Positions 6,809 to 15,519 of a stretch of 18,845 nucleotides of DNA are shown here, in pieces. Below the pieces are notes generated by a model that was not told the origin of the DNA, made no database searches, and was given only the letters and a program-made list of their open reading frames with translations. The DNA comes from Rickettsiales bacterium UBA4270 (GTDB taxonomy: Bacteria > Pseudomonadota > Alphaproteobacteria > Rickettsiales > Deianiraeaceae). The stretch spans positions 859 through 19,703 of the forward strand of contig DGWA01000015.1 in NCBI GenBank assembly GCA_002395105.1. The letters run 5' to 3'. The position numbers were made by a program, and so were the translations under genes. Every line of letters starts with the position of its first letter. Position 1 is the stretch's first letter.

Positions 6809-8014
6809 ATGAAGCGTTTTTTTTATAAAAAAATTTTTAATATTTTCCTAAACAGAAGCAGATTTACATTAATCATATGGCCTATTATGTTTATACAGCT
6901 AACATTTCTTTTTGTATCTATAATTTCAGGTATTACAGAAAAAAAAATAAAAAATTATAATGATGCTAATAAAAAAAATAGTGCAAACAATGATGATGAT
7001 ATTGCTAATAATGAAAAAATAGAAGTTATAAGAAAAGCTATATCAAACGATAGCATAAATAAAGATAATAATTTAGAAGAATTAAATAAAATAAACTCTG
7101 AACAAGATGAAAATAAAATTAAATACGACATTAAAAATGAAAAAATCAACAACAATAATAAAGATAATCTAATACAAATAAAAACAATCGCTGATAGTGG
7201 TGAAGATGAAGAAAATGAAAAAAACAATAACAAACAAGAAATACAAGCAGAAAACAGATTAGAAAAAATATATGCACGCATTGTAAATCCAGATAATATT
7301 ATCAAAGATGGCAAAAAAGATGAAATAATTATTATTGATAAAGACGGAAAAAAAATATACGAAGGAAAACATAAAAATAGAAAACCAGATGGCTATGGGA
7401 AGATATTTGATAAAGATACATTGTTATATGAGGGCAACCTTCATGAAGGTTTAGCGCAAGGACAAGGTTTTTTATATGACAATGGTTGTAAAATATTTGA
7501 AGGAGAATTTGTTAACAATAAAAAAAGTGGTGTCGGGACAGAATATTATTATGACGGACAAAAGAAATTTACAGGAAATTATACAAATAACGTTAAAAAT
7601 GGTAAAGGAGCTGAATACTACAAACAATCCAACAAACAAGTTAAAACAGAAGCAACATGGAAAAATGGAAATATTGATTTTACCGAAAAAATAAAAAGGT
7701 TTTATGAAGACGGAATAATATCTTCTGAAGGATATGAAGATTGTATCGATAAAAATGGTAAATATGATAAAAACATGATTTGTATTACATATGATAGCGA
7801 TGGAAACGAAACATTTAAAGGAATTATGAAAGACAGAAAACCATGGATAGGTAAATATCATGATAAAAACGATGAATGTTTTGACGTAAAATATGGTCAT
7901 TTTGTGCAAAAAAGAGAAAAAGAAAAAGAGATAAAAAAAATCAATATTAAAAAGAAAAAGTCAAACTTATCTTCAATATCTGAAGAGCCAAGTAAAAATA
8001 ACGGTGATAGTTAA
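6809..8014 (+). CDS. membrane-anchored MORN-repeat protein
   Basis: The 401-residue product has a basic N-terminus (MKRFFYKK), one uncleaved transmembrane helix at about 19-41, and a charged, low-complexity spacer rich in N, K, D and E to about residue 160. From about 184 to 285 it has at least four MORN-type repeats of roughly 23 residues, each with a YEG or FEG/FTG core and a later GxG (GYG, GQG, GVG, GKG). The end is highly basic. MORN repeats form elongated beta structures and in eukaryotes often bind lipids or act as scaffolds. The bacterial role here is unknown; an inner-membrane scaffold or an exported host-interaction factor are both possible. The ATG at 6809 was preferred over an in-frame TTG at 6773. 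The gene heads a rightward run with pyruvate kinase, ftsA and ftsZ, and is divergent from groEL. Confidence 0.8.
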   Translation: MKRFFYKKIFNIFLNRSRFTLIIWPIMFIQLTFLFVSIISGITEKKIKNYNDANKKNSANNDDDIANNEKIEVIRKAISNDSINKDNNLEELNKINSEQDENKIKYDIKNEKINNNNKDNLIQIKTIADSGEDEENEKNNNKQEIQAENRLEKIYARIVNPDNIIKDGKKDEIIIIDKDGKKIYEGKHKNRKPDGYGKIFDKDTLLYEGNLHEGLAQGQGFLYDNGCKIFEGEFVNNKKSGVGTEYYYDGQKKFTGNYTNNVKNGKGAEYYKQSNKQVKTEATWKNGNIDFTEKIKRFYEDGIISSEGYEDCIDKNGKYDKNMICITYDSDGNETFKGIMKDRKPWIGKYHDKNDECFDVKYGHFVQKREKEKEIKKINIKKKKSNLSSISEEPSKNNGDS

Positions 8015-8082
8015 TAAGTCGTCAAAACACTAAATAAACATGGTACTGAGAATTCATTATAAAAAATGTTTTTTATGATTTT

Positions 8083-9237
8083 ATGATTAATAACAAATTC
8101 AATACAAAAATAATAGTAACATTAGGTAGAAAATGTCTACCAAAAATATCAGATTTTGCAAAAAATGGTGCAAATATATTAAGAATAAATGGATCTCATA
8201 TAAAAAGTTGTCTACATTTAACGAATACTCTGCATAATATCATTAAAAAAACAAAAAAAATTAGATGTAATAACATAGATATAATGTATGATACACAAGG
8301 GCCTGAGATAAGAACAGTTATAAAATGCAATAATTCAAAAACAGCGTTTTATACGATTAAAACAAATGATATTATCATAATTCATACAAATTTGTTAGAT
8401 AAAGATATAATTTTCAAAAAGAAAAAATCTAAAAATACAATTCATATTGGTGTTAATTATGGTAATTTTATAAATGATGTAAAAATTAATGACTTAATAA
8501 CGATAGAAAATAGAACGTTATACGCAAAAGTCATAAGCAAAGATATCATAAAAAAACTTGTGAAATTAAAAATAAAATCTATTAATACAGACAATGGTAC
8601 ATTCAATCTAACGGACAGAAGACATATAAATCTTCTTGGAAAACATGTAAATCAGCCAACTTTAACAGAAAATGACAAAAAATACATTGAAAAATCAGTG
8701 CTTTATGGCGTAAAATACTATGCAATTTCATTTGTCAGAGAAAAGAAAGATATAATTGATGTTCGTGAACTTATATTATCATGTTTTAAAAAGAAGTACA
8801 ACGTAAAAACAGTTTCAAATAAAATAATTAACGATATGAAAAATATTAAAATTATTGCCAAAATAGAAACAAAACAAGGACTTGAAAATATTGATGAAAT
8901 AGTGAAAGAAGCAGACGGTGCAATGGTAGCAAGAGGAGATTTATCAAGTGAAATACCAGAAGAAGAAGTACCTTATGCAAAAGAAAAAATTATAAAGACA
9001 TGTAAAAAATATAATAAATTTTCAATATTAGCAACAGGAGTGCTTGAAGGTTTTAATAATAGAAATTCAGCATATATGAATGATATAGATGCAATTGTTT
9101 CTGCTTTAAAACTCGGAGTTAGTTCAGTAATGTTATCAAACGAAACAGCAACATCTAAATATTGTTTCAATGCAGTAAAAGAATTAAAAAAACATATAGA
9201 TTTTTTTACAAAAATGAATTCTCTTGAAAAGAATTAA
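8083..9237 (+). CDS. pyk: pyruvate kinase lacking the C-terminal domain
   Basis: Pyruvate kinase makes ATP and pyruvate from phosphoenolpyruvate and ADP. The 384 residues contain TKIIVTLG (8-15), RINGSH (34-39, for RxNFSH), DTQGPEIRT (70-78), PTLTENDK, SFVR (216-219), AKIET with Lys260 and Glu262 (the KIE catalytic and metal site), VARGDL with Asp286, LAT with Thr318, and VMLSNETA (349-356). The key active-site residues of domain A are therefore present. The usual length is about 470-480. The chain stops after domain A, so the C-terminal domain that carries allosteric sites and interface contacts in characterised enzymes is missing. Only 38 nt separate it from ftsA, which leaves no room for a broken remnant. 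The sequence is otherwise diverged (for example ATGVLEG for ATQMLES). It may be a reduced but active enzyme or one losing its function. Confidence 0.85.
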   Translation: MINNKFNTKIIVTLGRKCLPKISDFAKNGANILRINGSHIKSCLHLTNTLHNIIKKTKKIRCNNIDIMYDTQGPEIRTVIKCNNSKTAFYTIKTNDIIIIHTNLLDKDIIFKKKKSKNTIHIGVNYGNFINDVKINDLITIENRTLYAKVISKDIIKKLVKLKIKSINTDNGTFNLTDRRHINLLGKHVNQPTLTENDKKYIEKSVLYGVKYYAISFVREKKDIIDVRELILSCFKKKYNVKTVSNKIINDMKNIKIIAKIETKQGLENIDEIVKEADGAMVARGDLSSEIPEEEVPYAKEKIIKTCKKYNKFSILATGVLEGFNNRNSAYMNDIDAIVSALKLGVSSVMLSNETATSKYCFNAVKELKKHIDFFTKMNSLEKN

Positions 9238-9275
9238 TTTATTGTTTTTTATTTTTTACTTTTTTAAATTATTTT

Positions 9276-10502
9276 GTGAAAACTAAATATACTTGCTTTG
9301 TTGATTTTGGATTAGAACATGTATCTATTTTAATAGCACAAATAGAAAACAATCAACTCATAGATGTTCCTTTAATACTTAATAGTAAAATCGATATATC
9401 TGCTAACAGGCCACAAAGCGCAATGGATCAAACTGAAAATTTTGAAACTCTTTTAAAACTAATATCTGAAGCTGAAAAACGCTTACACGCATATATTTTT
9501 TCCATAATTTTAGTCGCAAAAAATAAAGCAATACATTTATCCTTTATAAGAGGAAAATTAGAGTTTAAAAAACAACAAAAAATATCCCAAACAAACAGAG
9601 AAAAATTATCAATTTCAGCAATAAAAATTTTCAATGAACAAACAAATAATCGTTATAATATATTGGATATAATATATAATAACTTTATATTAGATGAAAA
9701 AACTATTGTTAAAAATCCATATAAAATGCTATGCAATTCCTTAATATTAAATGCGACAATGATAGGTATAAAAAAAACTTTCACAGCAAATATCAGTAGT
9801 TCATTAGAAAGACTAAAACTTCACATAAAACATTACATATCTTCATGCGTAGCAACAATGGATTTATTAAAAAATTCTCTTCCAGTAAATGGTAATTTTC
9901 TATTAATTGACATAGGTTCAAGTTCGACAGAGTATTGTATTTTGCACAATAGTTGTATTGTGTGTTTAGATCTAATAAATCTTGGAGGTTTAGATATGAC
10001 ACGAGATATAGCAAGTGAAATGAAATGGTATATAAATAATGCAGATTCTGTAAAAAAGAAAATAGGTAATTACAGAAAAAATATGGAAAATAGTAAAGAT
10101 GCTAACGTAATTGAAAATATAGAAAATATTGCAAACGAAAGATTAAGAGAAATATCAACTTTTGTATTAAAAACAATAAATAATAAAGGGCCTTTTAAAA
10201 ACATAACATTTAAAAAAATATATATATTCGGTGGTGTTTCTATGTATAGAAATTCAAAAAATATAATCAGTGAAGTATTTGGAGAGACTAATGTTGAAAT
10301 TCTCGATGTAGACAATATACTAAATAATAGTATTGTAGATGGCAAAATTAAGGAAAAAGACATAAAATTCGAAAATTTACAGCTATTTAGTGCACTAAAT
10401 TTCTATATAAATAATCTAAATATACATAAAAATGCGAGACATGGATTTTTATTTAAAATTCCTTCAAAAATTTCTTGCTTTTTAAAAGATATACTTTACT
10501 AA
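9276..10502 (+). CDS. ftsA: cell division protein FtsA
   Basis: FtsA is an actin-like ATPase that tethers FtsZ filaments to the inner membrane. The 408-residue product has the usual family length. The phosphate-2 motif is IDIGSSSTEY (211-220), followed by NLGGLDMTRDIA (235-246, the region after beta strands where FtsA has GG) and the adenosine motif IFGGVSMY (317-324). The last 19 residues, GFLFKIPS to DILY, form an amphipathic membrane-targeting helix. The phosphate-1 loop near the N-terminus (VDFGLEHVSILI) is diverged from the usual DIGSSKI form. The start is a GTG. It is directly followed by ftsZ after 22 nt, which supports the identification; ftsQ is not next to it. Confidence 0.92.
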   Translation: MKTKYTCFVDFGLEHVSILIAQIENNQLIDVPLILNSKIDISANRPQSAMDQTENFETLLKLISEAEKRLHAYIFSIILVAKNKAIHLSFIRGKLEFKKQQKISQTNREKLSISAIKIFNEQTNNRYNILDIIYNNFILDEKTIVKNPYKMLCNSLILNATMIGIKKTFTANISSSLERLKLHIKHYISSCVATMDLLKNSLPVNGNFLLIDIGSSSTEYCILHNSCIVCLDLINLGGLDMTRDIASEMKWYINNADSVKKKIGNYRKNMENSKDANVIENIENIANERLREISTFVLKTINNKGPFKNITFKKIYIFGGVSMYRNSKNIISEVFGETNVEILDVDNILNNSIVDGKIKEKDIKFENLQLFSALNFYINNLNIHKNARHGFLFKIPSKISCFLKDILY

Positions 10503-10524
10503 TTTTTTCGATAGTTGTTTTTTT

Positions 10525-12009
10525 ATGCCAATTGAATTATCTTCAGATGAGGTTTCAGTAAGTGCTTTTCCAAAAATATCTGTTTTCGGCGTTGGTGGCG
10601 CAGGAATAAATGCAGTAAACAATATGATTTTATCTCAATTAGATGGTATAAAATTTGTTGCTGCAAACACAGATTGTCAAAGTTTAACAAATTCTCTTGC
10701 AAGTACAAAAATACAGTTAGGTGCGAAATGTACAAAAGGTCTTGGGGCTGGCTCTAAACCTGAAATTGGAAGACAAGCCGCAGAAGAAGCTTGTGATGTA
10801 ATAAAACGAGAATTAGCAGGAATTGATATGGTATTTATAGCAACTGGAATGGGTGGAGGTACAGGAACCGGTGCTTCGCCAGTAATAGCAAAAATGGCAA
10901 AAGATATGGGGATTTTAACAATAGTAATAGCTATAAAACCATTTATGCTTGAAGGAAAAAAACGAGTAGAGACAGCTAATAGAGGTATCGCAGAACTTGA
11001 AAATATAGCTGATACTTTAATTGTTATCGAAAATCAAAAGTTAATGGAATTAAATAACGTTAGTATGTTTGATAATTATGCAATAGCTGATGGTATTCTT
11101 AGACAAGCAATATATTGTGTTGTAAACATTCTTTTAAAACAAGGGTTTATAAATAGAGATTTTGCTGATATAAAAACCGTTCTATCTTCCGCTGGAAGAG
11201 CTGTTATTGGTTATGGTGAAGACGTTGATCCATTGGCTGCGACAGAGTTTGCAATTCATAATCAGGTATTAGAAAATAATTCAATTTATGGTGCAAAAAA
11301 TATACTTGTAAATATATGTGGTAATAGAAATATAAAACCAATCGATGTTGAAAATATAATTAATAAAATAAGAAATGAAGCTAAAATTAACGAAGATGAT
11401 GAACCAAATGTTATATTTGGAATAGCATTTGATGAAGATATAGGTAATAATATACGTGTATCTGTTATAGCAGCTGGTGTTGAGAACATTCAAGAAGCAA
11501 ATAATATAAGTACACAAGAAAATAATACTTATGAAACAAATTCTCTATACACAGAATGTAAAAATAATAAAACAAAGTTAGATAAACATAACGATAACGA
11601 TAAAGACGAAAGTGAAAAAATTGAAGCTCCAGTTTTCGTTAAACCACTCGACGAAGATAGTTTAGTTAATGATGAAAGTTTTAATCTAAAAATAGAAGAT
11701 ATACAAGAAACAGAAGAAAATGTAATTCCATTTAAAAACACGTTTTTTTCAAATTCAATGAAAAATAAAACAAAAAAGACTATTCATTCACAAAACAATG
11801 CAATTGAGAAAGAAAATAAAAACTCTCAAGCTGGATTATTTGATAATAATCAAAAGCAAAAAGGACGAAGTTTTTTACTAAAAATAATGAATTGTGTTAG
11901 TTCAATTCCTGATATTGGAAATAACAAGAATTTGTGCGACGACAATGAAGATTGTGAAAACGATGAAGATATCTACAACACACCAACAGTAAAAAGAAAA
12001 ATTGGTTGA
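10525..12009 (+). CDS. ftsZ: cell division protein FtsZ
   Basis: FtsZ is the tubulin-like GTPase that forms the division ring. The 494-residue product has the nucleotide-binding GVGGAGINAVNNM (22-34), the tubulin signature GGGTGTG (110-116), VETANRGI, and the T7 loop NRDFADI (210-216) whose Asp212 completes the neighbouring subunit's GTPase site. The GTPase and activation domains end near residue 320. A long, acidic, N/K/E-rich linker of about 150 residues follows. The C-terminal peptide, YNTPTVKRK, is a diverged version of the IPxFLR-type peptide that normally binds FtsA. No Shine-Dalgarno precedes the ATG. It is the last gene of the rightward run; only 44 nt separate it from the convergent methyltransferase gene, with no clear terminator in between. 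Confidence 0.98.
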   Translation: MPIELSSDEVSVSAFPKISVFGVGGAGINAVNNMILSQLDGIKFVAANTDCQSLTNSLASTKIQLGAKCTKGLGAGSKPEIGRQAAEEACDVIKRELAGIDMVFIATGMGGGTGTGASPVIAKMAKDMGILTIVIAIKPFMLEGKKRVETANRGIAELENIADTLIVIENQKLMELNNVSMFDNYAIADGILRQAIYCVVNILLKQGFINRDFADIKTVLSSAGRAVIGYGEDVDPLAATEFAIHNQVLENNSIYGAKNILVNICGNRNIKPIDVENIINKIRNEAKINEDDEPNVIFGIAFDEDIGNNIRVSVIAAGVENIQEANNISTQENNTYETNSLYTECKNNKTKLDKHNDNDKDESEKIEAPVFVKPLDEDSLVNDESFNLKIEDIQETEENVIPFKNTFFSNSMKNKTKKTIHSQNNAIEKENKNSQAGLFDNNQKQKGRSFLLKIMNCVSSIPDIGNNKNLCDDNEDCENDEDIYNTPTVKRKIG

Positions 12010-12053
12010 AATATAATTATTAATTTTGTTAGCTATATTACAAGTAATACTTA

Positions 12054-14558
12054 TTATTTCAACAACTCATATTTAAACAACTTACCTTGAATTTGTGTTT
12101 TGTAATAAGTCTTCAACTCATCTTTCAGTTCTTTAATATAGCTCATCAAGTTGCCATTCTCATACTTCACAACATCACTTCCTGCCGTGATTTCTTGCTG
12201 TGTTGTGCCGTAGTAAAAATCTTCATCATCACTTTCAAATTTAAATGTTTGTTCTTTCTTTTTGCTTTTCTTTTTGTTTGTAAGTTCTTCCTCAATTTGA
12301 TAAAGTCCACACTTCTCAAAATCTGGTTTTAGTTTCCTTGCTTCACCTAAAACAAATTCCCATTTTTTAATAAGTTTTTTATCTTCATCATCAAGTTCAA
12401 ACTTTGCAAGTTCTTTGTCGCTCAATGTGCCTTGCAACAAGCATAGTTCATTATAATACATCCTTCCATCCGTGTCTTTGAAAGTTCTGCAATGGTTTCT
12501 TTGTGATAAACAAGTGAAAATCAAACACTTTTTCAAAAAATCTTTGTCTGCAACATACTCTTCTCCTTTGTCTGCCGTTGTAAAATAAACATCTCTTTCC
12601 CACCAGTTTTCTTGCGGATAAAGTTTTGCACAAAAGAGAGGGAGTTTTGTGATATAGTTGTCAGAGCGGAGGTAGAAGCCATTACCGTTAAATAAAATTT
12701 GTCTTACAAGACAAACGTGTTTCATATCAACACTAAAACCGGCACTAACTAAATAACCAACCATATTATCATTATATATTGGCTTTGTCCTAAAATGTAA
12801 ATCATCTTTCGCTTTATACCCGTTTGAACCACACCAAAATTGAGTTTCAACATCGTTGTCTTGTCGTTTTGTATCGTAATATTTACTACTAAAAATGTTA
12901 TAACACTTTTTCACTTCAACAAAAACATTATTATCATTCTCATCTTTCAGTTGAACTGCTTTATTTTTTTTTATCTCCATTACTGGCAATCTATACGAGA
13001 GAGAGAGAGAGAGAGAAGAGTTTTGCCACATCATTAGTGAAATAGCAGAAGGTGTTGCATGAAATTCTTCTCTATTTAATAAATATCCTTTTATGAAATC
13101 TTTTTCACAGAGTTTGCAACTTTTGAAGTATTTAACAGGAGAATAATTTATAAAATAATCGTTTTGTTTTTTAAGATAATATTTTTGTGCTGAATAAATA
13201 AATACACTTGCAACATCATTTAAAGTTGCACCTTTTACATCTTCCTTCATTGCTTTAAATGCATAAGAAGATTTTACTGCTTCACTTTCTTTTTTTCTTT
13301 GTTCCGCATCTTTCATTTCACCTGCACTTGTATCCCTATACGGCGGATTTTCAAGCACAATGACATTGCAATTTGGGTTTGCAACAAAACCATTTAATTT
13401 TGCAATAATATCTTCATATTTTTTTATCATCTTGTCTTGTTCCGTTTCTTGATAATCAAATAAATCTTTTTCTGTTTTGACTTTTCCTGTAATAAAATGC
13501 TCGCTCAATGCATCTCCACCTTTTATTATTTGAGTTAAAGTTGAATGTCTTTGTTTCAAAATAAAGTTGCTTGGCGGAATTATTAACCTCAATTTTGTAT
13601 ATTGTCCGTATTGATTTGGTTTGTCGCTTTTATATCTTTCATTTAGCACCTCCCATTCCCACATTTCAAAAGTAGAACAAATACAATGACTTAATTCTTC
13701 GTCTGTAAAAAATTGCTCTAATCCGCCTGTCCCAGCACATCTATCAAGAATAATATAATCATTGTTTGGATTTGATTGTTTTATTCTTTTTATTGCATCT
13801 CTTACCATTTCCGTTGAAAGTTCAACATATGCAGAAGGTGTATAAAACGCTCCTGTTTCTTTCTTTAATTGAATGTCGTTTATTTTATCAATAAGGTCTG
13901 GGAATTGCTCTAACGACTTTTTGTTTAACTCTGCTTCATCTTTTGCAAATGGTTGTATGTATCTCAAAACATCTGGTTTTATAAGTTCATTGTAAAAATC
14001 TTTTTTCTTTGCTTGCTTTTCTTTGTAAAATCTCTCTGCCATTTGCACGACATTATTCCTATCAATTTCAACTTTCAAATAACCATTGGCTCCAGCATCT
14101 TTCAAGGACTTTTTTCTTTCCAAGAACTCTGTTACTTTATAAAGACCATCTTTATAATCTATACATTCTTTTTCTTTTATGTTTTTACCAAGATCTATTT
14201 TATCAATTTCATTATTTGTATTACTTGCTGATGTGCTATAAACTTTGTGTATTTCGTCAAAAAATGTCTTGCTATCATAAATATACATTTCCTTTTCTTC
14301 AAGTAGAACAATAGCGAACTTTGCGGGAACGTCTCTTGCAAGCAATCTTAAATGACTTGCATTTTTAATACACTCTTTTAATGCATCTGCTTTCCAATTA
14401 TTCTTTTCCTTATTCTTTTTGAATTCGAACAATACGCCATTATATTGCCCATCAAGATTTGAATGAATTTGAAAGTTTTTCTCATATTTTACGTTTATTC
14501 GTTTTAAAAACTCTAAAAATTGTTGAGATAAACTTTTTTCATTGGTTTGCATACACAT
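12054..14558 (-). CDS. type IIG-like restriction enzyme / adenine-specific DNA methyltransferase
   Basis: The 834-residue product combines an N-terminal nuclease-like part with an amino-methyltransferase. Asp36 and the E45-F-K47 triplet form a possible PD-(D/E)XK site. The methyltransferase has TGAFYTP (235-241, motif X), DRCAGTGG (272-279, motif I for S-adenosylmethionine) and NPPY (404-407, motif IV, catalytic for N6-adenine). Residues from about 480 onward would hold target recognition. This arrangement fits single-chain type IIG or Eco57I-like restriction-modification enzymes; a pure methyltransferase is the alternative if the N-terminal site is inactive. No partner genes are adjacent. 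Parts of the gene, especially its 3' half, are visibly less AT-biased than the ftsA/ftsZ side, which suggests horizontal acquisition. A (TC)10 run in the coding strand encodes SSLSLSLS at 514-521, and the reading frame is intact across it as given. Start is ATG at 14558; a second in-frame ATG lies at 14552. Confidence 0.8.
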   Translation of the reverse strand: MCMQTNEKSLSQQFLEFLKRINVKYEKNFQIHSNLDGQYNGVLFEFKKNKEKNNWKADALKECIKNASHLRLLARDVPAKFAIVLLEEKEMYIYDSKTFFDEIHKVYSTSASNTNNEIDKIDLGKNIKEKECIDYKDGLYKVTEFLERKKSLKDAGANGYLKVEIDRNNVVQMAERFYKEKQAKKKDFYNELIKPDVLRYIQPFAKDEAELNKKSLEQFPDLIDKINDIQLKKETGAFYTPSAYVELSTEMVRDAIKRIKQSNPNNDYIILDRCAGTGGLEQFFTDEELSHCICSTFEMWEWEVLNERYKSDKPNQYGQYTKLRLIIPPSNFILKQRHSTLTQIIKGGDALSEHFITGKVKTEKDLFDYQETEQDKMIKKYEDIIAKLNGFVANPNCNVIVLENPPYRDTSAGEMKDAEQRKKESEAVKSSYAFKAMKEDVKGATLNDVASVFIYSAQKYYLKKQNDYFINYSPVKYFKSCKLCEKDFIKGYLLNREEFHATPSAISLMMWQNSSLSLSLSYRLPVMEIKKNKAVQLKDENDNNVFVEVKKCYNIFSSKYYDTKRQDNDVETQFWCGSNGYKAKDDLHFRTKPIYNDNMVGYLVSAGFSVDMKHVCLVRQILFNGNGFYLRSDNYITKLPLFCAKLYPQENWWERDVYFTTADKGEEYVADKDFLKKCLIFTCLSQRNHCRTFKDTDGRMYYNELCLLQGTLSDKELAKFELDDEDKKLIKKWEFVLGEARKLKPDFEKCGLYQIEEELTNKKKSKKKEQTFKFESDDEDFYYGTTQQEITAGSDVVKYENGNLMSYIKELKDELKTYYKTQIQGKLFKYELLK
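12997..13016. repeat. (GA)10 dinucleotide microsatellite in the methyltransferase gene
   Basis: Ten uninterrupted GA units on the plus strand (TC on the coding strand) followed by AGAG. The tract lies at codons about 515-521, downstream of the NPPY motif. Gain or loss of one or two units would shift the frame and cut the protein within its recognition region. It is the longest pure dinucleotide run I noticed in the window. Confidence 0.95.
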
Positions 14559-14658
14559 AACTTAATTTATAAAATATATAAAATTCAATTATTTTTTTAA
14601 GCATATAAAATTACAATTTTGTTGAAAATTAAATTATTTAATAAAGCTTTTCGAATAA

Positions 14659-15519
14659 ATGAAAGAATTAGAAAATTTTCTCAAAGAATCCTTAACTTTT
14701 CAATTTTCCTTGGGCGTTAATGACATTTTCGATTTTACAACAGGAAGAAGTTTTTCTTTTAAAAAAAAAGAAAACAATGAAAATTCAAATCAAAATTTCA
14801 AAAAAGAACAAGATGAAGACAGTAAAGATATAATAGATATAAAAACAATAGATAGCGATAACATTCAAAATCAAACTAACAAACATACTAATAATGATAT
14901 ATCATATGAATTAACTAACAAATTATCAGAAATTAACAATTTTGATGATTTAGTTGAATCAATTAAAAAAGATTGCAAATGTGATATAAAGAAATACGCA
15001 AAAAATGACGTTATTTTTGATGGTTACAAAGAAGCAAAAATTATGTTAATAGGCGAAGCACCTGGTGCCAATGAAGACTTAGAAGGTAAACCATTTTGCG
15101 GACAAAGTGGTAAATTGTTAAGAACTGCATTAAGCTATATCAATCTAAATACAGATAATATGTTAATTACAAATAATGTATTTTGGAGACCACCAGAAAA
15201 TAGAAAACCAACCGATATAGAACTACAAGTATGTAAGCCATTTTTATTAAAAATGATAGAAATAGTAAAACCAAAGATTATAATCTTATGTGGTTCAACT
15301 GCTACAAATAACTTACTTGAAATAGAAGCTAGAATGAACCAAATAGCTGGCACAACAAATATAAAAACTTTTTCATTTAATAATTCAAGTGAAAAAATAA
15401 TGTTGTTTCCAGTTTTTCACCCATCATTTCTATTAAGACAACCAAGTATGAAAAAAATATTTTGGAAACATTTATTAATACTTCAAGAAAATATAAAGCA
15501 ATTAGGCTGTATAGAATAG
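14659..15519 (+). CDS. uracil-DNA glycosylase, family 4-like
   Basis: The enzyme removes uracil from DNA to begin base-excision repair. Of 286 residues, the first 95 or so are a charged low-complexity extension rich in N, K, D and E. The catalytic part then has GEAPGANED (132-140), GKPFCGQSG (143-151), TNNVFWRPPENR (171-182) and HPSFLLR (254-260), the pattern of family 4 and the related SPO1 DNA polymerase-like glycosylases. Classical family 4 enzymes bind a 4Fe-4S cluster through a CxxC pair, the Cys of KCRPP and a later Cys. Here the KCRPP Cys is Trp176, and the first pair reads CKC (106-108); only Cys192 sits in its expected place. The FWRPP form is one I recall from alphaproteobacterial homologues, so this may be lineage-typical. 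Its 3' end overlaps the convergent barrel gene by 18 nt. Confidence 0.88.
   Translation: MKELENFLKESLTFQFSLGVNDIFDFTTGRSFSFKKKENNENSNQNFKKEQDEDSKDIIDIKTIDSDNIQNQTNKHTNNDISYELTNKLSEINNFDDLVESIKKDCKCDIKKYAKNDVIFDGYKEAKIMLIGEAPGANEDLEGKPFCGQSGKLLRTALSYINLNTDNMLITNNVFWRPPENRKPTDIELQVCKPFLLKMIEIVKPKIIILCGSTATNNLLEIEARMNQIAGTTNIKTFSFNNSSEKIMLFPVFHPSFLLRQPSMKKIFWKHLLILQENIKQLGCIE

Noticed and set aside
8050..8082. AT-only inverted repeat between the MORN gene and pyk as a terminator
   Set aside because: The stem has almost no GC pairs and such palindromes are expected by chance here; it also lies between genes that look co-directional and coupled.
9238..9275. Remnant of the missing pyruvate kinase C-terminal domain
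   Set aside because: Only 38 nt of T-rich sequence separate pyk from ftsA, so the domain is absent rather than frameshifted.
13953..14314. Open frames on the plus strand opposite the methyltransferase gene
   Set aside because: They lie antisense to a gene with clear motifs, have biased hydrophobic composition and no recognisable domain.
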